From NCBI RefSeq assembly GCF_010078235.1, contig NZ_JAABOS010000002.1, positions 486,388-550,387 on the forward strand: a DNA stretch of 64,000 bases, written 5' to 3'. Under the pieces are notes generated by a model that saw only the letters and a program-made list of their open reading frames with translations, was not told the origin of the DNA and searched no databases. The position numbers and the translations under genes are program-made. Source of the DNA: Cognatundibacterium crateris (GTDB taxonomy: Bacteria > Pseudomonadota > Gammaproteobacteria > Burkholderiales > Burkholderiaceae_D). Below are positions 26,115 through 35,765 of this stretch, one piece after another; the stretch's first letter is position 1, and each line of letters begins with the position of its first letter.

Positions 26115-27668
26115 TTACTCCGCATATTCGCCATCTTTACCGTCGTCAATCTCCGGCTTAATATCTGCAATTTCTGCATACAGCTTCGCAAGTTCCTCAT
26201 CCAACAGGAATTGATTAGCAAGGATCGATTGGAAAATACTTTTTGGCAGACCAAGATCCTTCATTTGCTGCAGCGCCTGGACGAACAGTGCTGCGCTGTT
26301 TAGCGCCTCTGATTTCGTCTTTGCCTTCTCCGACTCCATAGCGGAAATCGAGCCATAGAAATTAATTTTGTATGGACGATTGCTTGGCTCAAAAACAATG
26401 CCGTACCGCTTCATCGTGTGAATATCGATGATTGAGTAAAAGAATTCAGATAAGGCATGGCGAATTCCTCGAGCCCGTTCGGCCGCTTGCGCGCTAACGC
26501 GAAAGAAGCCCCCGTCGCCAAGCCCACCGGACAACTGGTCAGCGAATCCAAGCATGGAAAGATCAACACCCAGCGCGCCACTCAGCATTCGGGCATGAAG
26601 CATGATGTCCTCAACGCTAATCGTGCCACCCCGGCCAGCCGCACCGTTTGGAGCGGTCGAAATAGTTTGAACCTGCTTTTCGTTAAACACCGGTATTAAA
26701 TGCCGGATGCGCTCCATCACTGGACGCCCATTCTTAACTGCGTCCTCTGCACGCTGCTTTGATGCGCGCAACATCGTGGTGAAGGTTTTCAGGAACTTGT
26801 CTTGTTGACCTGAGGTCATCGATTGCATGTTGATGCTAATCATTTGCTCATCAATGGAATCCATCCAGCGCTGACCAAGCAAACCGAGCAACGATGCATA
26901 CAGATTGTCGTATGCCTCCTCTGCCTGATAGAGGAACGAGCCGCCGACCATGCCAGGAAGAATAGGCAATTTTTTTTCATCATCTTCCTGAAGGGTCATC
27001 CGAAAGGCTTTTTCAACTACCGAGTATTGCGGCACCCATAACGTGCGAGGCATCTTCAGGCGCGCCATTTGGTCAAGTTGCAGGCGATCTACCAGCTTTT
27101 GCCCTGAGTAAATCATGAACCCAACCGTTCTACTGCCACGCTCATATGGTTGAACCAGTGTAGGCCGCACCAATTCATCGACATATAAATCGGTTACGCC
27201 AATGCCAGGATGAGAATAGATACGAGCATAAGAGTCACCAAATGCCGCGCCGTTATATGCAGACGTGTAAGCAACCCGATTAAATAAGGATGATAAATCG
27301 GCTGAAATTTCATCGGCAATTGCGCCTAGCCTCTTGTCTTTTTCGGCAATTGGGGTCTTTTCAATGAAAACGACATCACCGGTAGTCTCATGTCCACCAA
27401 GTGCAGATGTGACCAGCAGCATCAGGGCACTACTTACTATCGGATCACCCTCCATGAATGACCATTTTTCATAGATAGATTGCCTTGCCTTTGCTACCCG
27501 ACGACCACTGCCGAGAAGCGCAGAAATCGTGGTGCCGCCATTGAATGTAAAGCCATCGGCCTCAGAGATTTGTTGCGCGGGAACTATATTACGGTTAAAA
27601 AAAGTCTTTGCCGACTGACCTAATTTACTGAATATCCCAATTTTTGATTTATCAACTGCGTTTGGCAT
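26115..27668 (-). CDS. Portal protein
   Basis: 517 residues. The pattern is portal-like: an N-terminal helical part with SIYEKWSFMEGDPIVSSAL, a strand region with DELVRPTLVQPYERG, the clip-to-wing segment SISVEDIMLHARMLSGALG-like, and a C-terminal helical crown region. Portals form a dodecameric ring for DNA passage into the head. No terminase or capsid gene is adjacent, which is unusual. The call rests on overall pattern and size. Confidence 0.65.
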   Translation of the reverse strand: MPNAVDKSKIGIFSKLGQSAKTFFNRNIVPAQQISEADGFTFNGGTTISALLGSGRRVAKARQSIYEKWSFMEGDPIVSSALMLLVTSALGGHETTGDVVFIEKTPIAEKDKRLGAIADEISADLSSLFNRVAYTSAYNGAAFGDSYARIYSHPGIGVTDLYVDELVRPTLVQPYERGSRTVGFMIYSGQKLVDRLQLDQMARLKMPRTLWVPQYSVVEKAFRMTLQEDDEKKLPILPGMVGGSFLYQAEEAYDNLYASLLGLLGQRWMDSIDEQMISINMQSMTSGQQDKFLKTFTTMLRASKQRAEDAVKNGRPVMERIRHLIPVFNEKQVQTISTAPNGAAGRGGTISVEDIMLHARMLSGALGVDLSMLGFADQLSGGLGDGGFFRVSAQAAERARGIRHALSEFFYSIIDIHTMKRYGIVFEPSNRPYKINFYGSISAMESEKAKTKSEALNSAALFVQALQQMKDLGLPKSIFQSILANQFLLDEELAKLYAEIADIKPEIDDGKDGEYAE

Positions 27669-27771
27669 AGATGAGGCTTCCCCAATGGTATAGCGTCATT
27701 TTGCGTGGTCAAATGCATCTAGCTAAGCCCAATTTTCCCATTCAACACAACTCAAAGAGAATAAAAATACC

Positions 27772-27800
27772 TTGCCGCAAAAGCCATTTATGGCTACTAT
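27772..27800 (+). promoter_or_regulatory. Operator-type promoter for the + strand cargo pair
   Basis: TTGCCG, a 17-base spacer and TACTAT. The spacer carries AGCCATTTATGGC, a near-palindrome shared with other promoters in the window. The gene at 27845 begins 45 bases further on with AAGGAG as its ribosome binding site. Confidence 0.7.
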
Positions 27801-27844
27801 TATTCTCAATTGAATTTACCTATTTATTTTTAAGGAGCCCGAAT

Positions 27845-28093
27845 ATGCAAAAACAAGCACCAAAACCAAGGTGGATGAGTGACAACGCGTTAACGTTCAT
27901 GCGTGTAAATGAATATTTCTGCAGCAAACGGCGCGCTACCGTCGTTACGCAATGCGATCTGGTGCATGCAGACGGCACGTTGCTTTATCAAGGCGTAAAG
28001 GCTAGCGAGGAAAAAGCTTTAGGCGTTCAAAAAGAAGTCGGTGCGATGGCCTGGGCAATTCAATGCAATACTGACGTTATCAATCCTCACTGA
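27845..28093 (+). CDS. Small hypothetical cargo protein
   Basis: 82 residues. The start is set by AAGGAGCCCGAATATG. No domain recognised. It is on the opposite strand to the flanking virion genes, with its own promoter, which suggests expression outside the late programme. Confidence 0.65.
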   Translation: MQKQAPKPRWMSDNALTFMRVNEYFCSKRRATVVTQCDLVHADGTLLYQGVKASEEKALGVQKEVGAMAWAIQCNTDVINPH

Positions 28094-28154
28094 TCTGAAT
28101 ACACAAGGCTATATGGACATTTATTCACTAACACATTTGGAGTAAGTCACAAAA

Positions 28155-28541
28155 ATGATACCAGCGAGAAACATAGGTCAAATCGTTTCTACCCATAACT
28201 TGGCATCGCAACGGCGAGCTGCAGGGAAGCCTGTATGGGATAGAACAATAAACATCAAGCATATTCTTCGTCGCGACCCACAAAATGAGTCAGAAGAACA
28301 TGCCGCCAGTGTTGCAAATGAAATAGCGGCTGTTCTGCGCTCCAAAATTCCGGCAAAATTTCTCGATTTGAGTAATGACGAGTGTGATTCGGAATTGCTT
28401 GAAATTGTCGAGGGTATGGAAAGCCTCCGTGCAGATAGTTTTATCGACTGTGAAGACTATTCGGCACTGGAAGACTTGAACGGCATGCTTAGTCAACTTT
28501 ATGATTGGGCTGACCTTGAACGAGTTTGGCTTGGAAACTAA
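28155..28541 (+). CDS. Hypothetical cargo protein
   Basis: 128 residues, helical and acidic in its C-terminal half. It follows the small gene at 27845 by 61 bases and ends just before a two-way terminator. Family unknown. The pair is probably a moron-type insertion between the portal operon and the DarB operon. Confidence 0.65.
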   Translation: MIPARNIGQIVSTHNLASQRRAAGKPVWDRTINIKHILRRDPQNESEEHAASVANEIAAVLRSKIPAKFLDLSNDECDSELLEIVEGMESLRADSFIDCEDYSALEDLNGMLSQLYDWADLERVWLGN

Positions 28542-28550
28542 TGAAGAATC

Positions 28551-28583
28551 AAATCTCGCAGCGTACATATAGCTGCGAGATTT
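28551..28583. terminator. Bidirectional intrinsic terminator
   Basis: AAATCTCGCAGC and GCTGCGAGATTT form a perfect 12-bp stem between the convergent genes ending at 28541 and 28595. Confidence 0.85.
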
Positions 28584-28594
28584 CTTATTGCCGA

Positions 28595-29023
28595 TCAGAG
28601 AAATTCCATGCTCTCATCATAAAGCGACCAGAATTCACCATCTCCAAATAAGTCAAATTCACGTACGCCCTGGAATTGGGTAGCGTCATACCAAGTTGCA
28701 AACTCAAACGCAGCTACCATGGTCACATCAGGATCAAACAACCCGGATTCATTTAAACCGGTGTACACCATTTCAATTATGGGCTCGCCAACACCGGAAA
28801 AGTCATAGCCCTTCTCGATCAATGCGGCCTTCAATGCCCACCAATATGCGCCATAGCGCAAATATGCTGCTTTACTTGATTGAATCCGCCGTACCATGAC
28901 CTCCGCCATGAAATCGCTATGCGACTTACCTGGATAGCGAGTTTCGAACTCATGCCGGTAATCCGCCAGCTTGTCGCGCAGATACCCCTGATCAGGGAGA
29001 TAGTTCACAAATGCTTTCATCAT
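28595..29023 (-). CDS. Hypothetical protein downstream of the DarB-like gene
   Basis: 142 residues, aromatic-rich and helical (AYLRYGAYWWALKAALIEKG). It begins eight bases after the DarB-like stop and has AAGGTACAGC upstream. The last gene of the DarB operon. Function unknown. Being co-transcribed with DarB-like and polyvalent genes, it may also be a virion-carried or early-acting protein. Confidence 0.65.
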   Translation of the reverse strand: MMKAFVNYLPDQGYLRDKLADYRHEFETRYPGKSHSDFMAEVMVRRIQSSKAAYLRYGAYWWALKAALIEKGYDFSGVGEPIIEMVYTGLNESGLFDPDVTMVAAFEFATWYDATQFQGVREFDLFGDGEFWSLYDESMEFL

Positions 29024-29031
29024 GCTGTACC

Positions 29032-32000
29032 TTATGCGATTGAAACGTTAAATTGACGGACTTTATCTGCGCGATTTTCAAGAAGCCAGTTATAAAATCT
29101 TCGTGTTGTAACCCAAGAATTGATAGGCGCACCTGGCAACTTCGCAACAATTCCAGCATCCTTTGGTGCGATACGCTTTGCTCCCTTAAAGGCAATTTCC
29201 TCTCCAAGAGATTGCGCCATAGTACGGAAACTCTCATCTTTATTGAATGGGAAAGTGTTTCCGATGATTGCAACATAGTTCCCGCCTGGTGGAGAAACTT
29301 CAGTTGATGCGCCACTTTCGATTGCGGATACAACTTCGTCCTGCTTAACTTCCTCGACCTTCGGCGGCTCGGTCAACTCCTTGTATTTTTTTCCATAGAC
29401 ATTTTTAACAGAGTAGCTATAGAAATTTGATAAGCTCGCACTTATGGCCGGATCTTCCCAATCCAATGCAGAATATGTCGTTCGATACGTACTCAACATC
29501 AACGAATCCAACTCGTCAACCGATTGCGTTTGCATGATTGACTGAGCTAAGTCCGCCTCATTCACGCGCTTACCACTTCTTTCCATTGCAGATTTTAAAT
29601 ACAGGATGATGCTGTACTCAGTAGAAATAGAGTAGGCAGCCGCGTTCACCGCCGCTACGCTCACCTGAAACCCGTTTGCGATCGCATACTTAACCAACTC
29701 TGAAGTGACATCTGCGGTCTGCGGCATGCCGTACTGTTCGACACGGACAGCCTCATCGACAAGAACATCATCTTTCCCGTACTCCCCCCCAACCAAAGTG
29801 ACATCCGGAGCCTGAGAGTCCGCAATACTCTTGATTAGAGCAATCGACTTATCAGCACCAGATTTAATAACGTACTGATACTTGGGAGCGTCAAAACGAA
29901 CAACTTCAGCCCTTACTCGTAGATTTGGACGAATTGCCAGCTTAGCCCTGACATCGAGATTGTATGCAGAATATAAATATTTCAGCCCTTCTTTTGGAAG
30001 ACCTCCATCAAAGCGCTTAATGAGCGCATTGTCGATATCGACCGCACGCGACACTGTCTCGAAATAAACTTCCTGATCAGGATGCTCTTGAGTGATTATT
30101 TTTCCGGTGAACAACACGCTATTATCCGAAACACGCCCTTTGAAGTCATCACTTCCAATAGATCTTAATTCGGATGTTTCTCCGTTTGAAACAACCCATA
30201 ACGTATCATTGCGATCAATTACAAAGTCACCGGTGCCGACGATTTGCCCACGAATGATGCGCGACTGGCCTGCTTTCGCTTGGTCAATGCGTCCAAAGGA
30301 TACGCCAGCGTCTGCACAAAGGGTGCGCGCCTTGGCCTCAGAATCCGTCGCCAGCGATTCGGCAATGCTGACCTCTTGCTGCCATTCCTGCATGACAATA
30401 GATGCTTCAAGGATTTTAAAAGTGCCCAGCGCATTCCTGGACACGTCATTGATGATGTTGTCTCGGCTAACCTTGTCACGCACGCGGGATCCACGAGAAT
30501 GCTCAAGCCAGCCGTAGCTATCAAACTGCTTTTCTATCGTGTTTGCGCCGTACGATGGAGCCAGTGATGCCTTGATAGGTGCGATCAGTCTGTCGTATGA
30601 TGCCTGCGCCTTCGCCAGCGCATCAGTTGCGCGCCCAATCGCCTTTGAATCGTCAGAGTCATCGATAACGGACTTTCTCGCCGCAGCAGAGCGTAAGGCT
30701 TGATACGCCTCGGCTGCATCCGCCACCATTTCGGCAAGAAACGCATTCGCAGTCGGATATTTGGCGATTATTTCTCGCTGTGCCAGCATGGTTTCTATAT
30801 TTGCTGTCAATGCATCCTTGGCCGCACGCTTGCGCTCGACGACCTCGCGGCGCGCAATTTTCTCGCGCACCTTACGCATACCCTCTGCACTGCCGGCAGC
30901 CTCAGCAAGCATTTCTACGTCAGAATTTGATATGCCGCCGGCAATCTTGACTTTGTTACTGCCGTTGTTCGCCATCAGTTCGCCTATCCAGTCAGCTTTC
31001 TTGCTGACGATGCTGCGCTTATATTCGTCAAAGGTGCCGTCAGCATCGTAGTGGTAGATAGCTACACGACCGACATAATTACCCTGGCGCACACCGCGCC
31101 CGTTGCGCTGGTGGATGCTATCCGGCGTCCAGCCCACCGTCAGATGATGGATGGCCTGCGTACCTTTCTGATAGTTCACGCCAACTTCCGCTTTTTTGTT
31201 AGCGACCACGACTCGATACTTATTTTCCTCGCCTTCCGCATTGAAACCGTCCTGCGTATCCTGCATGTCCGCGGCGTCCGAGATGGTCACGCCGTTGACA
31301 ATGACTATCTTGCCAGGATCAATGCCGCAGCGGTTTTTCAGCATGATCTTCAGCTTATTGTGCAGAGACAGCATGTCGCAGAACACCAGTTGCTTAGCCT
31401 TGCCCTTACCCCTTGGATTGCCGTTTTCAGCCTGGAAGTTATCTAGGAATGCTGCCAGCTTAGGCGATATCGTCACATCAAGATTCAGCTTGAGCTTGTC
31501 CGCGATCTTCAGGAACTTGTTTTGCGTATCGATATTTTCCGTGTCAATCACGATCTTATCACCGGCAATCTTCGCCACTACCAGCACCTTGAGCACTTCG
31601 ACATCATCCTGCCCGCTATCCGCGCCGGACTTCTTGATCTTGCGGCTCAGAATAGAGGACTCATCCTGCGTCAGCGATGGGCGGTTGCGCTCCTCGGTGA
31701 ATTTCTTGCCATTGAATTCGGCGACGGCCTTCTCGGCGATGTCTGCCTGGCTATCGTTATACACGTAGACGGTCGTTTGCCGCGCCAACTCAGGGTCGGC
31801 AATCAGTTTGCTTACCTTGTTGATGAAATTGAACGGATGGCCGATCAGGTCAATCGGCTCCTTGCTGATGGCTTGATAGCGCGCCACCAGTTCCTCCTCT
31901 TCCGGCAATACATCTTTGTTGCCACGCGCCATTTTCGAGGCAATGCTGTAAATTTTTTGGAGCATCTGCAATTGCGCCACAACATCGGGCGGTAACTCAA

Positions 32001-35000
32001 CAGAGGTCGCGATTTCATCTGCATCCGGAATTTTCAAATCAACTTCTTTGGCGGTCTTAATGTTGCAAATCTGACCCAGTACATCACGCAGCAGATTGGT
32101 GTTTTGCAAGCCACGGAAAACGCGCTGCAGCTTATCGGTTCCAGCCAGCGAGGTAACTTCTTCTTCGGAGATATCGCAAAATGCCTCCATGAAGGCATCT
32201 GCGCCGCGCACACCACCCATGCGGCGATTGACCTCTTCCTCGCCGACGGCCAGTGTCAGCATAGAATAAATTTCCAGCGGGCTATTGGTAATCGGTGTCG
32301 CAGTCAGGATCAGAACACCATCCTTTAGCTTGGACTTGCCGCGGATATACCAAGTCTTCATCTGCATATCCATGCCACGGTCGGATGTGCTCGGGTCAGA
32401 CAAGAACTTGGCCTGCTTAAAATCGACTGTTTCCTTGGAATTTTTAAACGAATGACCTTCATCAGTCACCAGGGAATCTATCCCCATATCCTCGAAGAAC
32501 GGCACGGCGGCAGAACCTTGAGCGCCAATCTTCGTCACTCCCTTCAGCTTTCCTTCCTTGGCGATCGCCGCAGCCTTGCTGTTGCTGTCGCCGGAATTGT
32601 AGGAATAATCGACAGTGCCGAGGTAGCTTTCGTACTCTTCTATCGTATTGGCGCGCAGCGGAATCATGTTGAACGCTTCATACGTCATGAAGATTTTACG
32701 ATGTTTATTCTCCAGTATGGTATTCAGGTCGCGAGCGTAATTGGACGAATTCATCGCTGCATTGCCATCCGTGTCGACGTCCAAACCAACAAAAAGACAG
32801 TCATCCACTGACTTATAGCAGCTAATTGTTTCTTTGCGCCAGTTTGTCAATGTCGAATTTGGCACAACGAAAACGGTCTTTTTCTTCGCGCCGATAGACT
32901 GTATATGCTGGATCGTAATCAGGGAGGTCGCTGTTTTGCCAAGCCCAACATCGAACCCCAAAATACCGCTCATACGCTTGGCATAACGTCGGATAGCGGC
33001 ATTTTGGTAGTCGTGCGGCTGAAACCCTTGGTTCAAACCGTCTATCGCAAGTGGGCTGTTATCGTCTACTTCACGAAAGAATAGGTTTTGAGGATTATCG
33101 AATTGCGCCTTCAGACTGGATTGAACGCCAGTATTGGATTTTGACCAGGCATCAAATTTTTGGTTAGTCTGAGTGATGAGTTGCTTCAGTTGCTCAGTGC
33201 GCAACGCGTCCAGATTAGCGTTTGCCGCCTTTTCATCCTTATCGGTCAGCGTGCTCAACACGCCTCGCTTCAAGTAGTCGGCAAAGCGCTTCATGTTGCG
33301 CAGCTGGCTATCCGTCATGCCCTTGGCCTTCTTACCATCGAAGGCGATTTCCGGTGCATTGCCGTTTGCCAACACCGAAAAGCCCGGATGCACGTATTTA
33401 CGTAGGAATTCCACCTTGCGATATACGTCTACATAGGGCGTGTTCAGGTTCAGTGTTAGCGCGCTAATATCGGTGCGAATCAGGCGATCTTGCGCATTCT
33501 GGCGCTGGCGCACCAGCTTTTCGCGCAATACCGGGTCGCTGGTTTGCTCGATTTCCTGGTTATTTTTGGCGATGAAGTCCGCATAATTCCCGGCATAGTA
33601 ATCATCGGCAGACATAACGCCCTTACCATCGCCAGACACACACCACTCATTCGACTCTAATGGATCAAACCCCTCCCCCATTACTTCAGTCAAATGATCC
33701 AATGGCACAAAACCGGCATCATTCGCCGCTTCATACTTAGCCAGCTCGTATTTTTGCGTTGGCTTGAGTTCGTTGATAACTACCTCAGCCAGCGAAGTAC
33801 CCAGCCAGCGGTCGCGGAAACTTTGCGTCTTGGCGATGTACCAGATACCAAGCAGCGAAGCCACATCGCGTACCTGCTTAGGGACAGAGGAAGGAATACG
33901 CTTGACGTTTTTTACGTTCAGGCGGATGGACTTGGACAGCTCAGGGTAAGCCTCGGCATAATTGAACGGCTCCTCGGTCACATGCTGATTCACCACATCT
34001 TGCAAGGCAAAAGCGGTTTTCAGCGCATCGAATACGGCAGCCTGATCCGCCAGCACGATAGATGAACTGATGCTAGGTACAACTGACTTGATCCACGTCG
34101 GAATGTTTTTATAGTCGGCTTTGTCGGTTAGGTATTTGTGCAACTTCGCGGCGTCCGCCCAGGTTGCGCCTTTGTTGACGGCTTGCAGCGGTGAGAACAG
34201 GCTTTCGTTGATGTCAACGATTTCAACATCTTGTTCAGTCAGCGGAACTGGGACGAATACGCCGTTTTTGTAGGTCATTGTGCGACCGGCAACCGCGATA
34301 GCATCGCCATCGCTATACACGATGGGCGCGGTAGGGGCAGCGTTCAACGCCTGCCAGTCAATGCGGGAATCGGGGAACTTGCGCAAGAGCCGAGAGATAT
34401 TGGCAATACTATCATCGCTCATCACCTTCTCTACGTCACCAAAGCGCCCTTTGCCCATTTCAGTCTTGCCGAGAATGAAGCGCTTGCCTTCGCCCTTGAA
34501 ATAGCCACCCACCAGGAATTCATCCCAGAGCACATTGCACTCATGCAGCTTGTCGGGGTTTTGTTGCACCAGCTCCTGTATCTTTTCGCTGGCTTCGCGG
34601 CTGAATTTACGGAATACGATCACATCTGTCGTTACATCGGCACCGGCTGCATCAAACATCTTGTTCGGCAAGCGGTACGCACCCAGAAATTCCGCCTTGA
34701 GCGAGGCGCGGTACCTCAGCCTATTTTCGCTAGCATTAGCCACAAAAGCCTTACTCGTGACAAAACAAGCCAATCCGTTTGGGCGTAGCTTTTCTAAACT
34801 TCTAAGAATGAAATAAGCCTCCAGTGATTCGCTCTGATAGCGCGGATCTTTCAGCTTTTCCTTGCCCCGCGCCGAGTTGTCGCCAAACGGGACATTCGTC
34901 ACAATCGCGTCATAGGTTTCATCCGGCGTATTGGCAGCAATCGCCTCAAACGCACTGATCGTGACGTTATTTTTGGCACTGCCATTCACCAATTTATTGA

Positions 35001-35760
35001 CCATGCCGGAAGTTTCATCCAGTTCGATAGCGTCAATTACGGCACTTTTTGGCGAGGTCGCACCAAAGATGCCCGTACCGGCGCTGGGGTCTAACACCTT
35101 ACCGCCAGCAAAACCCATCTCTTCCATGAGTGACCAGATACCCTGTGCCAAAGGCTTTGGCGTGTAATATTCGTACTGGGAACCACTCAAACCGTCGGCA
35201 CCCGTCATGCCACCACCGTTACCGGAGTACTTGGCTAATATTTGCTTCTGCTCACCGGTCAGCGTAGCTCCATCCACCTTTCCTTGCTTGATGTCGGCCA
35301 GAAGATTGATCGCGGCGCGGTTATCTTTCTGCCGCTGGCTTGGCTTGATGTCCTGGTTAAATTCGAAATAGATGGAGGTATCTGGTGCCGGCTCAGCTTC
35401 AGCGCGAGCATTTCCACCGAGAAGTTTTTGAATTTCCATGGCTCGAGCAGTGACCTTCATCAACGCCACCTTATCAGCCAGTTCATCGCTAGCTTTTAGA
35501 GCCACAAATTTTGGCAGCAACTGCATCAACTCTGAAGTCAACTTCAAGTATTCAATTGGGCTGCTTGCATCATCCAGAGCTGGAATAGTAAAAAACTCTA
35601 TTTCGGCATCAGTTAAATTGCCCAATAAAGAGGTGCCGTCGACTATCGAAGAAACGCCACTCTTCTCAGTAGGAATTGATTCAGGACACGAAAATGCCGG
35701 AGAAACCCCGGCAGCATCCACGTTAATAGAGAGGTCTTTACCACCGAGATTTTCATCCAT
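29032..35760 (-). CDS. DarB-like antirestriction protein: N6-adenine methyltransferase fused to SNF2-type helicase
   Basis: 2242 residues, nearly the length of P1 DarB. The N-terminal methyltransferase has DPSAGTG (224-230, SAM binding) and NVPFG (289-293), a variant of the catalytic NPPF/Y motif. The helicase follows with GFDVGLGKT (motif I), DEGHSF (II), TATPITNS (III) and QRNGRGVRQGN (VI), spanning roughly residues 900-1550. The C-terminal 600 residues are partly coiled coil and partly strand-rich. In P1, DarB is packed in the head and protects injected DNA from type I restriction. The adjacent polyvalent gene (5-base gap) supports a virion-delivered role here. Confidence 0.85.
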   Translation of the reverse strand: MDENLGGKDLSINVDAAGVSPAFSCPESIPTEKSGVSSIVDGTSLLGNLTDAEIEFFTIPALDDASSPIEYLKLTSELMQLLPKFVALKASDELADKVALMKVTARAMEIQKLLGGNARAEAEPAPDTSIYFEFNQDIKPSQRQKDNRAAINLLADIKQGKVDGATLTGEQKQILAKYSGNGGGMTGADGLSGSQYEYYTPKPLAQGIWSLMEEMGFAGGKVLDPSAGTGIFGATSPKSAVIDAIELDETSGMVNKLVNGSAKNNVTISAFEAIAANTPDETYDAIVTNVPFGDNSARGKEKLKDPRYQSESLEAYFILRSLEKLRPNGLACFVTSKAFVANASENRLRYRASLKAEFLGAYRLPNKMFDAAGADVTTDVIVFRKFSREASEKIQELVQQNPDKLHECNVLWDEFLVGGYFKGEGKRFILGKTEMGKGRFGDVEKVMSDDSIANISRLLRKFPDSRIDWQALNAAPTAPIVYSDGDAIAVAGRTMTYKNGVFVPVPLTEQDVEIVDINESLFSPLQAVNKGATWADAAKLHKYLTDKADYKNIPTWIKSVVPSISSSIVLADQAAVFDALKTAFALQDVVNQHVTEEPFNYAEAYPELSKSIRLNVKNVKRIPSSVPKQVRDVASLLGIWYIAKTQSFRDRWLGTSLAEVVINELKPTQKYELAKYEAANDAGFVPLDHLTEVMGEGFDPLESNEWCVSGDGKGVMSADDYYAGNYADFIAKNNQEIEQTSDPVLREKLVRQRQNAQDRLIRTDISALTLNLNTPYVDVYRKVEFLRKYVHPGFSVLANGNAPEIAFDGKKAKGMTDSQLRNMKRFADYLKRGVLSTLTDKDEKAANANLDALRTEQLKQLITQTNQKFDAWSKSNTGVQSSLKAQFDNPQNLFFREVDDNSPLAIDGLNQGFQPHDYQNAAIRRYAKRMSGILGFDVGLGKTATSLITIQHIQSIGAKKKTVFVVPNSTLTNWRKETISCYKSVDDCLFVGLDVDTDGNAAMNSSNYARDLNTILENKHRKIFMTYEAFNMIPLRANTIEEYESYLGTVDYSYNSGDSNSKAAAIAKEGKLKGVTKIGAQGSAAVPFFEDMGIDSLVTDEGHSFKNSKETVDFKQAKFLSDPSTSDRGMDMQMKTWYIRGKSKLKDGVLILTATPITNSPLEIYSMLTLAVGEEEVNRRMGGVRGADAFMEAFCDISEEEVTSLAGTDKLQRVFRGLQNTNLLRDVLGQICNIKTAKEVDLKIPDADEIATSVELPPDVVAQLQMLQKIYSIASKMARGNKDVLPEEEELVARYQAISKEPIDLIGHPFNFINKVSKLIADPELARQTTVYVYNDSQADIAEKAVAEFNGKKFTEERNRPSLTQDESSILSRKIKKSGADSGQDDVEVLKVLVVAKIAGDKIVIDTENIDTQNKFLKIADKLKLNLDVTISPKLAAFLDNFQAENGNPRGKGKAKQLVFCDMLSLHNKLKIMLKNRCGIDPGKIVIVNGVTISDAADMQDTQDGFNAEGEENKYRVVVANKKAEVGVNYQKGTQAIHHLTVGWTPDSIHQRNGRGVRQGNYVGRVAIYHYDADGTFDEYKRSIVSKKADWIGELMANNGSNKVKIAGGISNSDVEMLAEAAGSAEGMRKVREKIARREVVERKRAAKDALTANIETMLAQREIIAKYPTANAFLAEMVADAAEAYQALRSAAARKSVIDDSDDSKAIGRATDALAKAQASYDRLIAPIKASLAPSYGANTIEKQFDSYGWLEHSRGSRVRDKVSRDNIINDVSRNALGTFKILEASIVMQEWQQEVSIAESLATDSEAKARTLCADAGVSFGRIDQAKAGQSRIIRGQIVGTGDFVIDRNDTLWVVSNGETSELRSIGSDDFKGRVSDNSVLFTGKIITQEHPDQEVYFETVSRAVDIDNALIKRFDGGLPKEGLKYLYSAYNLDVRAKLAIRPNLRVRAEVVRFDAPKYQYVIKSGADKSIALIKSIADSQAPDVTLVGGEYGKDDVLVDEAVRVEQYGMPQTADVTSELVKYAIANGFQVSVAAVNAAAYSISTEYSIILYLKSAMERSGKRVNEADLAQSIMQTQSVDELDSLMLSTYRTTYSALDWEDPAISASLSNFYSYSVKNVYGKKYKELTEPPKVEEVKQDEVVSAIESGASTEVSPPGGNYVAIIGNTFPFNKDESFRTMAQSLGEEIAFKGAKRIAPKDAGIVAKLPGAPINSWVTTRRFYNWLLENRADKVRQFNVSIA

Positions 35761-35765
35761 CTGCT

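Noticed and set aside
31522-31995. Long + strand frames opposite the DarB-like gene
   Set aside because: All lie antisense to clear helicase motifs and have no start signals.
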